A DNA stretch of 14,179 nucleotides. Origin: Intestinibacter sp. (GTDB taxonomy: Bacteria; Bacillota; Clostridia; Peptostreptococcales; Peptostreptococcaceae). Positions 1 to 6,584 of this stretch are shown in pieces. The DNA lies in NCBI RefSeq assembly GCF_022780145.1, contig NZ_JALEXO010000334.1, positions 1-14,179 on the forward strand, in the 5' to 3' direction. A model generated the notes under the pieces. That model was not told where the DNA came from and made no database searches. It worked only from the letters and a program-made list of their open reading frames with translations. Position 1 is the stretch's first letter; each line of letters begins with the position of its first letter. The position numbers were made by a program, and so were the translations under genes.

Positions 1-138
1 TCCATATACGAAATGCATGGGCATTCCTGTAGCCATATACGCAGGTATTGAAATTAATCCGCCTCCACCTGCCACAGCATCGACAAAGCCAGCTAAAAAC
101 ATAAATGGACATAAGAAAAATAAATGAGTTAACTCCAT
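1..138 (-). CDS. TSUP / TauE-SafE family anion exporter (5' end only)
   Basis: This is the first 46 residues of a minus-strand gene that runs off the left edge. The N-terminal hydrophobic segment leads into AGFVDAVAGGGGLISIPAY (residues 16-34). This glycine-rich first-helix motif is typical of YfcA-like TSUP membrane proteins (TauE/SafE family), which are usually annotated as sulfite, sulfonate or other small-anion exporters. The ATG at 138-136 is preceded on the minus strand by an AAAGGA ribosome binding site about 8 nt upstream, which supports the start. The substrate cannot be told from this fragment, and the family as a whole is poorly characterised. The gene is divergent from the YitT-family gene. 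Confidence 0.82.
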   Translation of the reverse strand, partial: MELTHLFFLCPFMFLAGFVDAVAGGGGLISIPAYMATGMPMHFVYG

Positions 139-336
139 AAATATAATCCTTTCTAGTTGTATAATATATCGATTGATTAAAATAACATACATAATCATTA
201 TATATTAATTCCATGTTTTGTAAATGTGAGAAGGTCGAAAATGTTAAAATTTTGTAAAAAATATAAAAAATAAAGAGGATTTTAGAAAATTATATGAAAT
301 TATTTTAAAAATATAAATAAGAAAAGGAGGATAAGT
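139..336. promoter_or_regulatory. Divergent AT-rich intergenic region with a Fur-like palindrome
   Basis: This is a non-coding stretch between the divergent TSUP and YitT genes, so it must hold both promoters. No convincing -35/-10 pair stands out because almost everything is A/T. At 187-205 there is an imperfect palindrome centred on ATAATCATTAT (191-201). It shares the inner 11 bases of the Fur 7-1-7 consensus but lacks the outer GA/TC bases seen in the strong box at 5489-5503. Chance is a real possibility in DNA this AT-rich. Confidence 0.3.
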
Positions 337-1212
337 ATGACAAGTAAGAGTAACAACAAAAGCCTACTGGATAAATTCATCTCTTTTTTACTCATTACTA
401 TTGGTGCAGCCTTTGCTGCTGTAGCTCTAGAAATATTTTTAGTTCCTAATAACATAATTGATGGTGGAATAATCGGTATTTCTATTATGTTGAGCTATGT
501 TACTAAAATCCAATTAAGTATACTTACTTTGGTATTAAATATACCATTTTTAATTTTAGGATATAAACACTTAGGTAAAGGCTTTTTAATAAAAGCTGCC
601 TATGCAATGGTGGTATTTTCTATTTTATTAGAACAATTTAAACCAGTAAATGAATTGACAAATGATATACTACTGGCAACAGTTTTTGGAGGAGTTTTAT
701 TAGGAATTGGTGTTGGTTTTGTCATTAGATACGGTGCATGCTTAGATGGTACAGAGGTAGTAGCTATATTAATCAGCAAGAAAACATCATTTTCTGTAGG
801 TCAAGTAGTGATGTTCTTTAACTTCTTTATATATGCTACAGCGAGCTTGCTATTTGGATGGGATAGGGCATTGTATTCTATACTTACTTATTTTATAACA
901 TTTAAAATTATTGATATGGTATCTGATGGTCTCGAACAGGCAAAGGCAGCTATGATTATAACTAATCACGGTGAAGAGATTGCAAATAGTATATATAAAC
1001 ATCTAGGTAGAACAGTTACAATGCTAGAAGGAGAAGGTCTTATAAGTGGTAAGAAAGTTGTTTTGTATGCTGTTGTAACTAGAATAGAGGTTCCAGAACT
1101 TAAGAGGATAGTAGAGGCAGATGATTATTCTGCTTTTGTGACTATAACTGATGTAAGTGAGATAGTTGGAAAGCATATTAAAAAGAAAAAGAGTGAGAAT
1201 GCAGTAGATTAA
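337..1212 (+). CDS. YitT family membrane protein (DUF161 + DUF2179)
   Basis: This 291-residue integral membrane protein has the normal length for YitT-type proteins. The first ~190 residues hold several hydrophobic helices with family-typical pieces: FLVPNNIIDGGIIGISIML near residue 35, and a GACLDGTEVVAILI segment near residue 132. The second matches the repeated DUF161 half with its DG.E signature. The last ~90 residues form a soluble C-terminal DUF2179 domain, including GEGLISGKKVVLYAVVTRIE and a Lys-rich tail. The biochemical role of the family is not established. An AAGGAGG site ends 6 nt before the ATG. The gene appears monocistronic, bounded by a divergent gene on the left and a hairpin terminator on the right. 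Confidence 0.9.
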   Translation: MTSKSNNKSLLDKFISFLLITIGAAFAAVALEIFLVPNNIIDGGIIGISIMLSYVTKIQLSILTLVLNIPFLILGYKHLGKGFLIKAAYAMVVFSILLEQFKPVNELTNDILLATVFGGVLLGIGVGFVIRYGACLDGTEVVAILISKKTSFSVGQVVMFFNFFIYATASLLFGWDRALYSILTYFITFKIIDMVSDGLEQAKAAMIITNHGEEIANSIYKHLGRTVTMLEGEGLISGKKVVLYAVVTRIEVPELKRIVEADDYSAFVTITDVSEIVGKHIKKKKSENAVD

Positions 1213-1230
1213 AGTTTTAAAATTAAAAAA

Positions 1231-1278
1231 ATAAATGGGAGCATATAAAATGAATTTATTTATATAGCTCCCTTATTT
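1231..1278. terminator. Bidirectional Rho-independent terminator
   Basis: GGGAGC at 1237-1242 pairs with GCTCCC at 1267-1272. Pairing extends outward through AAATAA (left) and TTATTT (right), and inward through an AT stem with a one-base bulge. A-rich sequence lies on the left and T-rich sequence on the right, so the hairpin can serve both the plus-strand YitT gene and the convergent minus-strand deacylase-like gene. Confidence 0.8.
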
Positions 1279-1298
1279 ATGTTTTATTTTAGATAATT

Positions 1299-2237
1299 TT
1301 ATAGTGGCAAATCTTTAGGGTTTTTTAATTTTTTGTATTTAAAAACAGGAACCCCAAGCTCTTCGCCGAGTTTCTTAACTTGATTCTTATAAGCTGATTT
1401 TATATTATCGTGGAAAACAATTCCATCTACCTTCATAGATATAGAGTCGACGCATTTTTTTAGGTATTGATAATTTTCGTCCTTGTCGTATTCACCTTGA
1501 ACCATCCATTGAGCAGATAGTACATGTCCAATTGAGATTGGTTTTTCTGTGTTTAATATCACTTTTGAAAAGCTATCTTCAAAATGCATTCCACCTGTGC
1601 AAAGTAAGACCTTGATGTCATTTAGAGAAGGGTCCTTTTCATTGTCAAAAACTCTAAAAAGAGAGTTTGCAAGGATGCTGACTGCGACTGGATTTTTCAA
1701 GCTTTCTAGTGTGCTTCCTATTTCTATATCGAATATAGGAACTTGGTATTTATCTATTAGGTTTATGTCTTGACCTTGAATAGTACCAGTCCAGTGTGTC
1801 GCTTCAGTCATTGTAGTGAAGTCATCTAATCCTTCTTTTAGGCGATTTTCTTCTATTGCAAGCATTAAATTTCTAAGGTAAATTGGGTTTGATGGAGCAA
1901 ATACCTTGCCCACAACATCACCAGTTGAATGTACTGTAAGTATTTTATCTGGTGCGTTTTTTCCACCGTGCCAGTTTACAACTCCTGCCACATCGTAATC
2001 TCCAAAGTATTTATTTAAAAGAGGTATGTATAAATCATAGTCATAGCTCAAAACCTTGTCAGTTTCTACAAATGAAAATAAACTTCCAATGTCATCTGTG
2101 TATTCATATACATCTCTATCTGCAAATTTATAATCGGCAGACTTTAAATCGTAGTTTTCTTTTATATAATCTAAAACTCTCGGTGCTACTTCATCTCTTT
2201 CGTAATCTGTACAGAAAAAGTATACAGCTTTTTTCAT
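1299..2237 (-). CDS. DTD2/GEK1-like D-aminoacyl-tRNA deacylase family protein
   Basis: This 312-residue soluble protein has no signal peptide. It carries, in order, the blocks I associate with the archaeal/plant D-aminoacyl-tRNA deacylase 2 family (GEK1/DtdA, PF04414): TVHSTGD (101-107, family TVHPTGN), EATHWTGT (145-152, family EATHHGP), FDIEIGST (169-176, family FIEIGST), CTGGMHFED (213-221, family GGGHY) and GHVL (237-240). Characterised members hydrolyse the ester between D-amino acids and tRNA. Several family positions are changed here (N to D at 107, second H to W at 149), so substrate or activity may differ. It is the second gene of an operon, 24 nt after diaminopropionate ammonia-lyase, with its own GAGGAGG site. 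I infer that it protects translation from, or processes, D-amino acids handled by the lyase. The fold assignment is fairly firm; the exact reaction is not. Confidence 0.72.
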   Translation of the reverse strand: MKKAVYFFCTDYERDEVAPRVLDYIKENYDLKSADYKFADRDVYEYTDDIGSLFSFVETDKVLSYDYDLYIPLLNKYFGDYDVAGVVNWHGGKNAPDKILTVHSTGDVVGKVFAPSNPIYLRNLMLAIEENRLKEGLDDFTTMTEATHWTGTIQGQDINLIDKYQVPIFDIEIGSTLESLKNPVAVSILANSLFRVFDNEKDPSLNDIKVLLCTGGMHFEDSFSKVILNTEKPISIGHVLSAQWMVQGEYDKDENYQYLKKCVDSISMKVDGIVFHDNIKSAYKNQVKKLGEELGVPVFKYKKLKNPKDLPL

Positions 2238-2261
2238 AAGTTTATCCTCCTCACTATAATT

Positions 2262-3491
2262 TTAAACAAAAGGACTGTAATTTCGTCCATCGTAAACTAT
2301 CTCATCGTATCCCTTAGGATCAGTATTACCCTCAGTGCTAAATATTAAAACTGTTGAGTTTTCATCTAAATTCATATCTTTTCTTATATCGACAAACTCG
2401 TCCTTTTCCATCAACATAGATAAAAGACCCATGCCGACTGCACCTGATTCACCAGAGATAACTTTTTTATCGTCTTTTATAGGACTAGCAAGTACTCTCA
2501 TACCTCTAGCAGTTACATAGTCAGGACAAGCCGCATAGAAGCTAGCGTAATCTCTCAAAATAGGCCATGTGGCAGTATTTGGTTCACCGCAATTAAGACC
2601 AGCCATTATTGTTTGTAGGTCGCCTGTTACAGCATGAGGTTTTGAGTCGTCTGCAAGTGCAGATTTATAAATGCATGCCACTGTAGCTGGTTCAACTATA
2701 GTAGTTATCGGTGGTTTTTTGTCAAATCTGTTGACCATATATCCAAGGACACTTCCTGCCATTGAGCCGACACCAGCTTGTAGGAATAAATGAGTAGGCT
2801 TTTCTATTCCAAGCTCGTTTAATTCATCTAATGCCTCTTTAGCCATTATGGTATAGCCTTGGCTTATAAAATTAGGTACGTCTTCGTATCCATCCCAGGC
2901 AGTATCTTGAACAAGATACCATCCTTTTTCATCCGCTAGAGAAGATGCTTTTCTAACTGCATCGTCGTAATTTAAATCAGTTATTGTGACAGTAGAATTT
3001 CCCATACTTTCGATAGCCTTAGCTCTGGCTAATACACTTCCTTTAGGCATGAAAACGACAGATTTGCAGCCTAGTTTGTTGGCTGCCCAAGCCACACCCT
3101 TGCCGTGATTTCCATCGGTAGCTGTGACAAATACCATATCCTTTAATTTTGATTTTATTTCTTCTGATTGAAGATCTTCAAATGTTGTAGAAGAAGGGTC
3201 CAAATTTAATTTATCACACACTATTCTAAATATAGCGTATAATCCTCCAAGACCTTTGAAGGCATTAAGTCCATATCTGTAGGATTCATCTTTTACAAAT
3301 ACATTTTTTACACCTAGTTTTTTTGCTAGGTTATCCAACTTAACTAGCGGTGTTTTTTTGTATCCCTCTATAGATTTATGAAATTTTTCGACGTCATTTA
3401 CAATAGCCTCTGTCAGAAAATTTACATCAGTTGAAGGATTTGTTTCAGTAGAAATTATACTTATTCCAAAATGTTCTTTGTATTTAATCAT
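2262..3491 (-). CDS. dpaL: Diaminopropionate ammonia-lyase
   Basis: This 409-residue fold-type II PLP enzyme matches YgeX/DpaL (EC 4.3.1.15; the E. coli protein is about 400 aa). It converts 2,3-diaminopropionate to pyruvate plus two ammonia. The characterised enzymes accept both L and D isomers and also D-serine. The PLP Schiff-base lysine is K79 in ESYRYGLNAFKG (69-80). Further marks are TDGNHGKGVAWAA, which contacts the cofactor, and the Gly-rich phosphate-binding loop QAGVGSMAGSV. The ATG at 3491 follows an AAAGGAG site, which supports the start. It is the promoter-proximal gene of a two-gene minus-strand operon with the deacylase-like gene. In an amino-acid fermenter it would feed pyruvate into central metabolism. 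Confidence 0.93.
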   Translation of the reverse strand: MIKYKEHFGISIISTETNPSTDVNFLTEAIVNDVEKFHKSIEGYKKTPLVKLDNLAKKLGVKNVFVKDESYRYGLNAFKGLGGLYAIFRIVCDKLNLDPSSTTFEDLQSEEIKSKLKDMVFVTATDGNHGKGVAWAANKLGCKSVVFMPKGSVLARAKAIESMGNSTVTITDLNYDDAVRKASSLADEKGWYLVQDTAWDGYEDVPNFISQGYTIMAKEALDELNELGIEKPTHLFLQAGVGSMAGSVLGYMVNRFDKKPPITTIVEPATVACIYKSALADDSKPHAVTGDLQTIMAGLNCGEPNTATWPILRDYASFYAACPDYVTARGMRVLASPIKDDKKVISGESGAVGMGLLSMLMEKDEFVDIRKDMNLDENSTVLIFSTEGNTDPKGYDEIVYDGRNYSPFV

Positions 3492-3537
3492 ATCAAAATC
3501 TCCTTTTAATAAAATTTCTATAATTTACATTCTGTTT

Positions 3538-3580
3538 TAAGAAAATCTAAATTTAGAATTTTATAATAAAGATTTTCTTA
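3538..3580. promoter_or_regulatory. Perfect 11-bp inverted repeat upstream of dpaL (putative operator or leader hairpin)
   Basis: TAAGAAAATCT at 3538-3548 is repeated exactly in inverted orientation as AGATTTTCTTA at 3570-3580, with 21 bp between. The spacer itself contains a small dyad (AAATT at 3549-3553, AATTT at 3557-3561). The element begins 47 bp upstream of the dpaL start codon, where an operator or a 5' leader hairpin would lie. No long T-run follows the stem on the minus strand, so it is not a standard terminator. A further 12-bp palindrome, ATTTTATAAAAT, is at 3595-3606. The rest of 3492-3715 is featureless AT-rich DNA holding the divergent promoters; TATGAT/TACAAT at 3666-3676 could be the -10 for the plus-strand unit. 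Confidence 0.45.
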
Positions 3581-3715
3581 TTTAATATAATTATATTTTA
3601 TAAAATTACCTATTTCTACCTAAATATTGTTGATTTATATAACTACATTCTATGTATTTAAAAGATATGATACAATATTATTAGCTATGAAAATATGAAA
3701 ATAGGAGGAAACAAG

Positions 3716-3934
3716 ATGGACAACCTTATGATGGCTGGATTTGGACTTACTGTAGGAGTTATGGTGATTCTTATATGTATGGTTAGTTTCGCTTTTATGA
3801 TTGTATATAAATTGAAACAAAAGGTAAAAGTAAATCAATACGTTAAAATTATGATAGTAGTAGGATTTGTTATAGGAGCTTTGTTAATTGTCGTATCATA
3901 TAGAGGATTAGATTTAAAAGCATTAGGATTTTAG
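3716..3934 (+). CDS. Small two-helix membrane protein of unknown function
   Basis: I do not recognise this 72-residue protein. Two hydrophobic segments (about residues 7-30 and 46-64) flank a basic loop containing YKLKQKVKVNQ, so a hairpin membrane topology is likely. The frame is open seven codons further upstream, to 3695, but that stretch contains the AGGAGG site at 3703-3708. The ATG at 3716 sits 7 nt after it and is the better start. The gene ends 18 nt before the MATE exporter and shares its transcript, so it might be an accessory subunit or simply a co-transcribed membrane protein. Good codon structure and a strong ribosome binding site support it as real. Confidence 0.7.
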   Translation: MDNLMMAGFGLTVGVMVILICMVSFAFMIVYKLKQKVKVNQYVKIMIVVGFVIGALLIVVSYRGLDLKALGF

Positions 3935-3952
3935 GTAGAAATTGGAGGAAAA

Positions 3953-5317
3953 ATGAGCAATAAGATAGATTTGACAGAGGGGGGAATTGTAGACAAATTA
4001 GTCAGAATAGCCATCCCCATAATGGCGACATCGTTTATTCAAATCGCATATAATTTGACCGATATGATGTGGGTCGGAAGAAATGGCAGTAATTCAGTTG
4101 CTGCTGTAGGTACTGCAGGATTTTATCCATGGCTTGCTATGGCGTTTATTATATTCTCAAAAATTGGGGGAGAGGTAAAGGTTGCACAGAGCATGGGGCA
4201 AAAGGATGTAGATGAGGTCAAAGCATATATAAAATCATCTATAGAGTTAAATATATTTTTATCTATAACATATAGCTTGATTTTGATAGCTTTTAACAAG
4301 CAGCTTATAGGACTTTTTAATTTAGGCGATAATCAAGTTATATCGATGTCTAGACAATATTTAATTATAATAGCGTGTGGAATGATTTTTTATTTTATAA
4401 ATCCTGTTTTTACATCGATATTTATAGGTCTTGGAAATAGCAAGACGCCTTTTAAGATAAATACTATAGGACTTATTGTAAATATAGTACTAGATCCTAT
4501 TATGATTTTTGGACTTGGACCTGTTCCAGTTCTCGGAGTAAACGGGGCGGGAATTGCAACTGTTACATCTCAAATTGTGGTAAGTTGTGTATTTATAAGT
4601 ATAATAATAAAAAACAATGAGGATTATTTCAAAGTGAAGTATTTTAGAAATATTAAGTGGGAATATTTAAAAACTTTACTTAAATTAGGTTTTCCTGTGG
4701 CTATTCAAAATGCTTTATTTACACTTATATCAATGGCTATGGGTGTTATAGTGGCATCGTTTGGACCGGTGGCAATTGCAGTTCAAAAGGTGGGCTCTCA
4801 GATAGAGTCGATTTCGTGGATGAGTGCCGAGGGATTTGCAGCTGCTTTATCGACATTTACTGGCCAAAACTACGGAGCTAAAAAATACGATAGAATTATA
4901 AAAGGAAGTAAAATAGCATTAGTTGGAGCCTTGATTTGGGGGACAGTAACTTCAATGATTTTGGTATTTTTAGGAAAATATATATTTGGTGTATTTATAA
5001 ATGAATCCGATGCTATTTTAAAAGGAACAGATTATCTTAGAATATTAGGTTATTCACAGCTACTTATGTGTATAGAGATAACTGTTACAGGTATTTTTAA
5101 GGGGTTAGGCAGAACTTATGCGCCTTCTTTTGTGAGTACGAGTTTGAACTTAGCTAGAATTCCTATGGCGATTTTTCTAAGCAGTGCGAGCTTGCTTGGA
5201 CTAAATGGAATTTGGTGGAGTGTAACAATAAGCAGTAATTTTAAAGGAATTATTCTGTTTTTAATTTTTTTAATAGTAATGAAAAAAAGTCTTCTTCCTC
5301 TTGCAAAAGAGTTATAA
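3953..5317 (+). CDS. MATE family efflux transporter
   Basis: This 454-residue polytopic membrane protein has the typical MATE length, with 12 predicted helices in two homologous MatE halves. The N-terminus (LTEGGIVDKLVRIAIPIM, then NLTDMMWVGR) and the second-half start (LLKLGFPVAIQNALF) are characteristic. MATE proteins expel cationic or amphipathic compounds using a Na+ or H+ gradient; nothing here fixes the substrate. A TGGAGG site lies 6-7 nt before the ATG. The gene follows the 72-residue membrane protein by 18 nt and is cut off from the downstream iron operon by a strong terminator, so it is a separate unit from the second MATE gene at 9416. Confidence 0.92.
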   Translation: MSNKIDLTEGGIVDKLVRIAIPIMATSFIQIAYNLTDMMWVGRNGSNSVAAVGTAGFYPWLAMAFIIFSKIGGEVKVAQSMGQKDVDEVKAYIKSSIELNIFLSITYSLILIAFNKQLIGLFNLGDNQVISMSRQYLIIIACGMIFYFINPVFTSIFIGLGNSKTPFKINTIGLIVNIVLDPIMIFGLGPVPVLGVNGAGIATVTSQIVVSCVFISIIIKNNEDYFKVKYFRNIKWEYLKTLLKLGFPVAIQNALFTLISMAMGVIVASFGPVAIAVQKVGSQIESISWMSAEGFAAALSTFTGQNYGAKKYDRIIKGSKIALVGALIWGTVTSMILVFLGKYIFGVFINESDAILKGTDYLRILGYSQLLMCIEITVTGIFKGLGRTYAPSFVSTSLNLARIPMAIFLSSASLLGLNGIWWSVTISSNFKGIILFLIFLIVMKKSLLPLAKEL

Positions 5318-5335
5318 AAATTGTAAAAGATTAAT

Positions 5336-5397
5336 AAAAAGCCCAATCGAGAAAATTTTGTACCACTTAATAGTGGCTATTTCTCGATTGGGTTTTT
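5336..5397 (+). terminator. Strong Rho-independent terminator after the MATE gene
   Basis: A long stem pairs AAAAAGCCCAATCGAGAAA (5336-5354) with TTTCTCGATTGGGTTTTT (5380-5397), with one bulged G. Inside it a second stem pairs CCACT with AGTGG around a TAAT loop. The T-run at 5393-5397 completes a textbook intrinsic terminator. The A-run on the left could make it work in both directions, but no minus-strand gene needs it. It insulates the upstream MATE unit from the Fur-controlled operon. Confidence 0.92.
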
Positions 5398-5446
5398 AAA
5401 TTTTTTGTTTAAAAACCAGGTAAGTTATGGAAATGCTCTATTTGTA

Positions 5447-5474
5447 TTGCGTAGATTTTGAAATTTGATATAAT
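5447..5474 (+). promoter_or_regulatory. Sigma-A type promoter of the iron-uptake operon
   Basis: A perfect -10 box, TATAAT, is at 5469-5474. A partial -35, TTGCGT, lies at 5447-5452 with a 16-bp spacer. Transcription would begin near 5481, placing the Fur box at 5489-5503 within the initially transcribed region, a common repressor position. The ribosome binding site and ATG of the lipoprotein gene follow about 60 bp later. Confidence 0.7.
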
Positions 5475-5488
5475 TTATCTACAAGAAT

Positions 5489-5503
5489 TGATAATCATTA
5501 TCT
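5489..5503 (+). promoter_or_regulatory. Fur box (iron-responsive operator)
   Basis: TGATAATCATTATCT matches the 7-1-7 Fur consensus TGATAATnATTATCA at all but the last base. It lies just downstream of the TATAAT -10 and 44 bp before the start codon of an iron-chelate binding lipoprotein, exactly where an iron-dependent repressor is expected. I infer repression by Fur-Fe2+ when iron is plentiful. No fur gene is in the window. Confidence 0.9.
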
Positions 5504-5546
5504 ATAGATAAATATAATCATAGCAGAATAGAGTGGAGGAATAAAT

Positions 5547-6479
5547 ATGAAAAAAATAAAAATATTATCGATGATGCTAATTGCGATATTATCGATGACA
5601 TTATTTACAGGGTGTTCAAGTAACGATGAATCATCTAAAGAAACTAAGACAAGAGTTGTAGAAACTTCAAAGGGTGAGGTAGAAATACCGGAAAATCCAA
5701 GCCGTATAGTAGATATTTCTGGAAGTAGTGAGGAATTAGCTATATTGGGATATACTCCAGTAGCAACTGCTAACGTGGATTCTTATGATACAGAAAACGT
5801 ACCATCTTATATGGCTGAGACTTTTAAAGACGTAAAAGTAGTTGGACATTCAATGAGCGACACTATGGACATAGAGGCAATAATAGAAGCTGAACCAGAT
5901 TTAATAATAATGGCGCCGAGACAAGAAAAAATATACGATGAATTAAAAGAAATCGCGCCAGTTGTAATGCTTGAGGATTATTCAAATGATTGGGAAAAGA
6001 ATTTAGATCAAGTTGCTAAATTATTCGGTAAAGAAGACGACGCTAAAAAATGGTTAGATTCTTACTATGCAGAAGCTAAAAAAATTGGAGATGAAATAAA
6101 AAAAGCTAATGGTGATAAATCATATGTAGTTGCTTTAGCATCTTCAGGACAATTTATGATATTTACAGAAGGTGGAATGGGAACTATTTTAAGAGAAGAT
6201 ATGGGACTTAAACAACCAGCAAACATGCCAGAACAAGACAGTATAACTCTTCCAACTGTAAGTATAGAAGGACTTACAGAAATAGATGCAGATAACATAA
6301 TAGTAATCGGCATGGAATCTGATAAGCAAGATTTAGAAAAAGACAGTGTATTTAATGAGATAAGAGCTGTAAAAGAAGGAAACTTCGTATTCTTAAATGC
6401 AAGTCCATTCTTCTCACAGGCTTACAATCCAATGGGAAGACAATTATTATTAGAAGAAATAAAAAAAGCTTTAATATAA
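5547..6479 (+). CDS. Iron/siderophore ABC transporter substrate-binding lipoprotein
   Basis: This is a 310-residue secreted lipoprotein. A lysine-rich N-terminus and hydrophobic core end in the lipobox LFTG-C, with the lipidated Cys at residue 23, followed by a Ser/Asp/Glu linker. The rest is a Peripla_BP_2 (FecB/FhuD/FeuA-like, class III) domain: NPSRIVDISGSSEELAILGY at about 50-70, EAEPDLIIM at about 112-120, and a C-terminal helix starting near NPMGRQLLLEEI. It would hold a ferric chelate at the outer membrane face and deliver it to the permeases downstream. GGAGG precedes the ATG. The Fur box upstream strongly supports an iron role over cobalamin or heme, but the exact ligand is not visible. 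Confidence 0.92.
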   Translation: MKKIKILSMMLIAILSMTLFTGCSSNDESSKETKTRVVETSKGEVEIPENPSRIVDISGSSEELAILGYTPVATANVDSYDTENVPSYMAETFKDVKVVGHSMSDTMDIEAIIEAEPDLIIMAPRQEKIYDELKEIAPVVMLEDYSNDWEKNLDQVAKLFGKEDDAKKWLDSYYAEAKKIGDEIKKANGDKSYVVALASSGQFMIFTEGGMGTILREDMGLKQPANMPEQDSITLPTVSIEGLTEIDADNIIVIGMESDKQDLEKDSVFNEIRAVKEGNFVFLNASPFFSQAYNPMGRQLLLEEIKKALI

Positions 6480-6508
6480 TAACATGAAAATCGATGTTGA
6501 TTTTGAAT

Positions 6509-6536
6509 TAGGTGGATAAATTTATTTATTCACCTA
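6509..6536 (+). terminator. Intercistronic hairpin between lipoprotein and permease genes
   Basis: TAGGTGGATAAA (6509-6520) pairs with TTTATTCACCTA (6525-6536) through 12 pairs, one of them G-T, around a 4-nt TTTA loop. Only a weak T-rich stretch (GTTTAATTT) follows. It is therefore more likely an attenuator, or a 3'-end stabiliser that leaves more lipoprotein than permease message, than a full terminator. Such stoichiometry control is common after the first gene of ABC importer operons. Confidence 0.6.
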
Positions 6537-6584
6537 GTTTAATTTAGAGGATAAATTAGAAAATTCAAAAAAGGAGTGAATTAT

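Noticed and set aside
3650..3838. A minus-strand open frame across the start of the 72-residue membrane protein gene.
   Set aside because: The plus-strand frame has a strong AGGAGG site, good spacing to the MATE gene and clear helices. The minus-strand product is a His/Asn/Ser-rich AT artefact.
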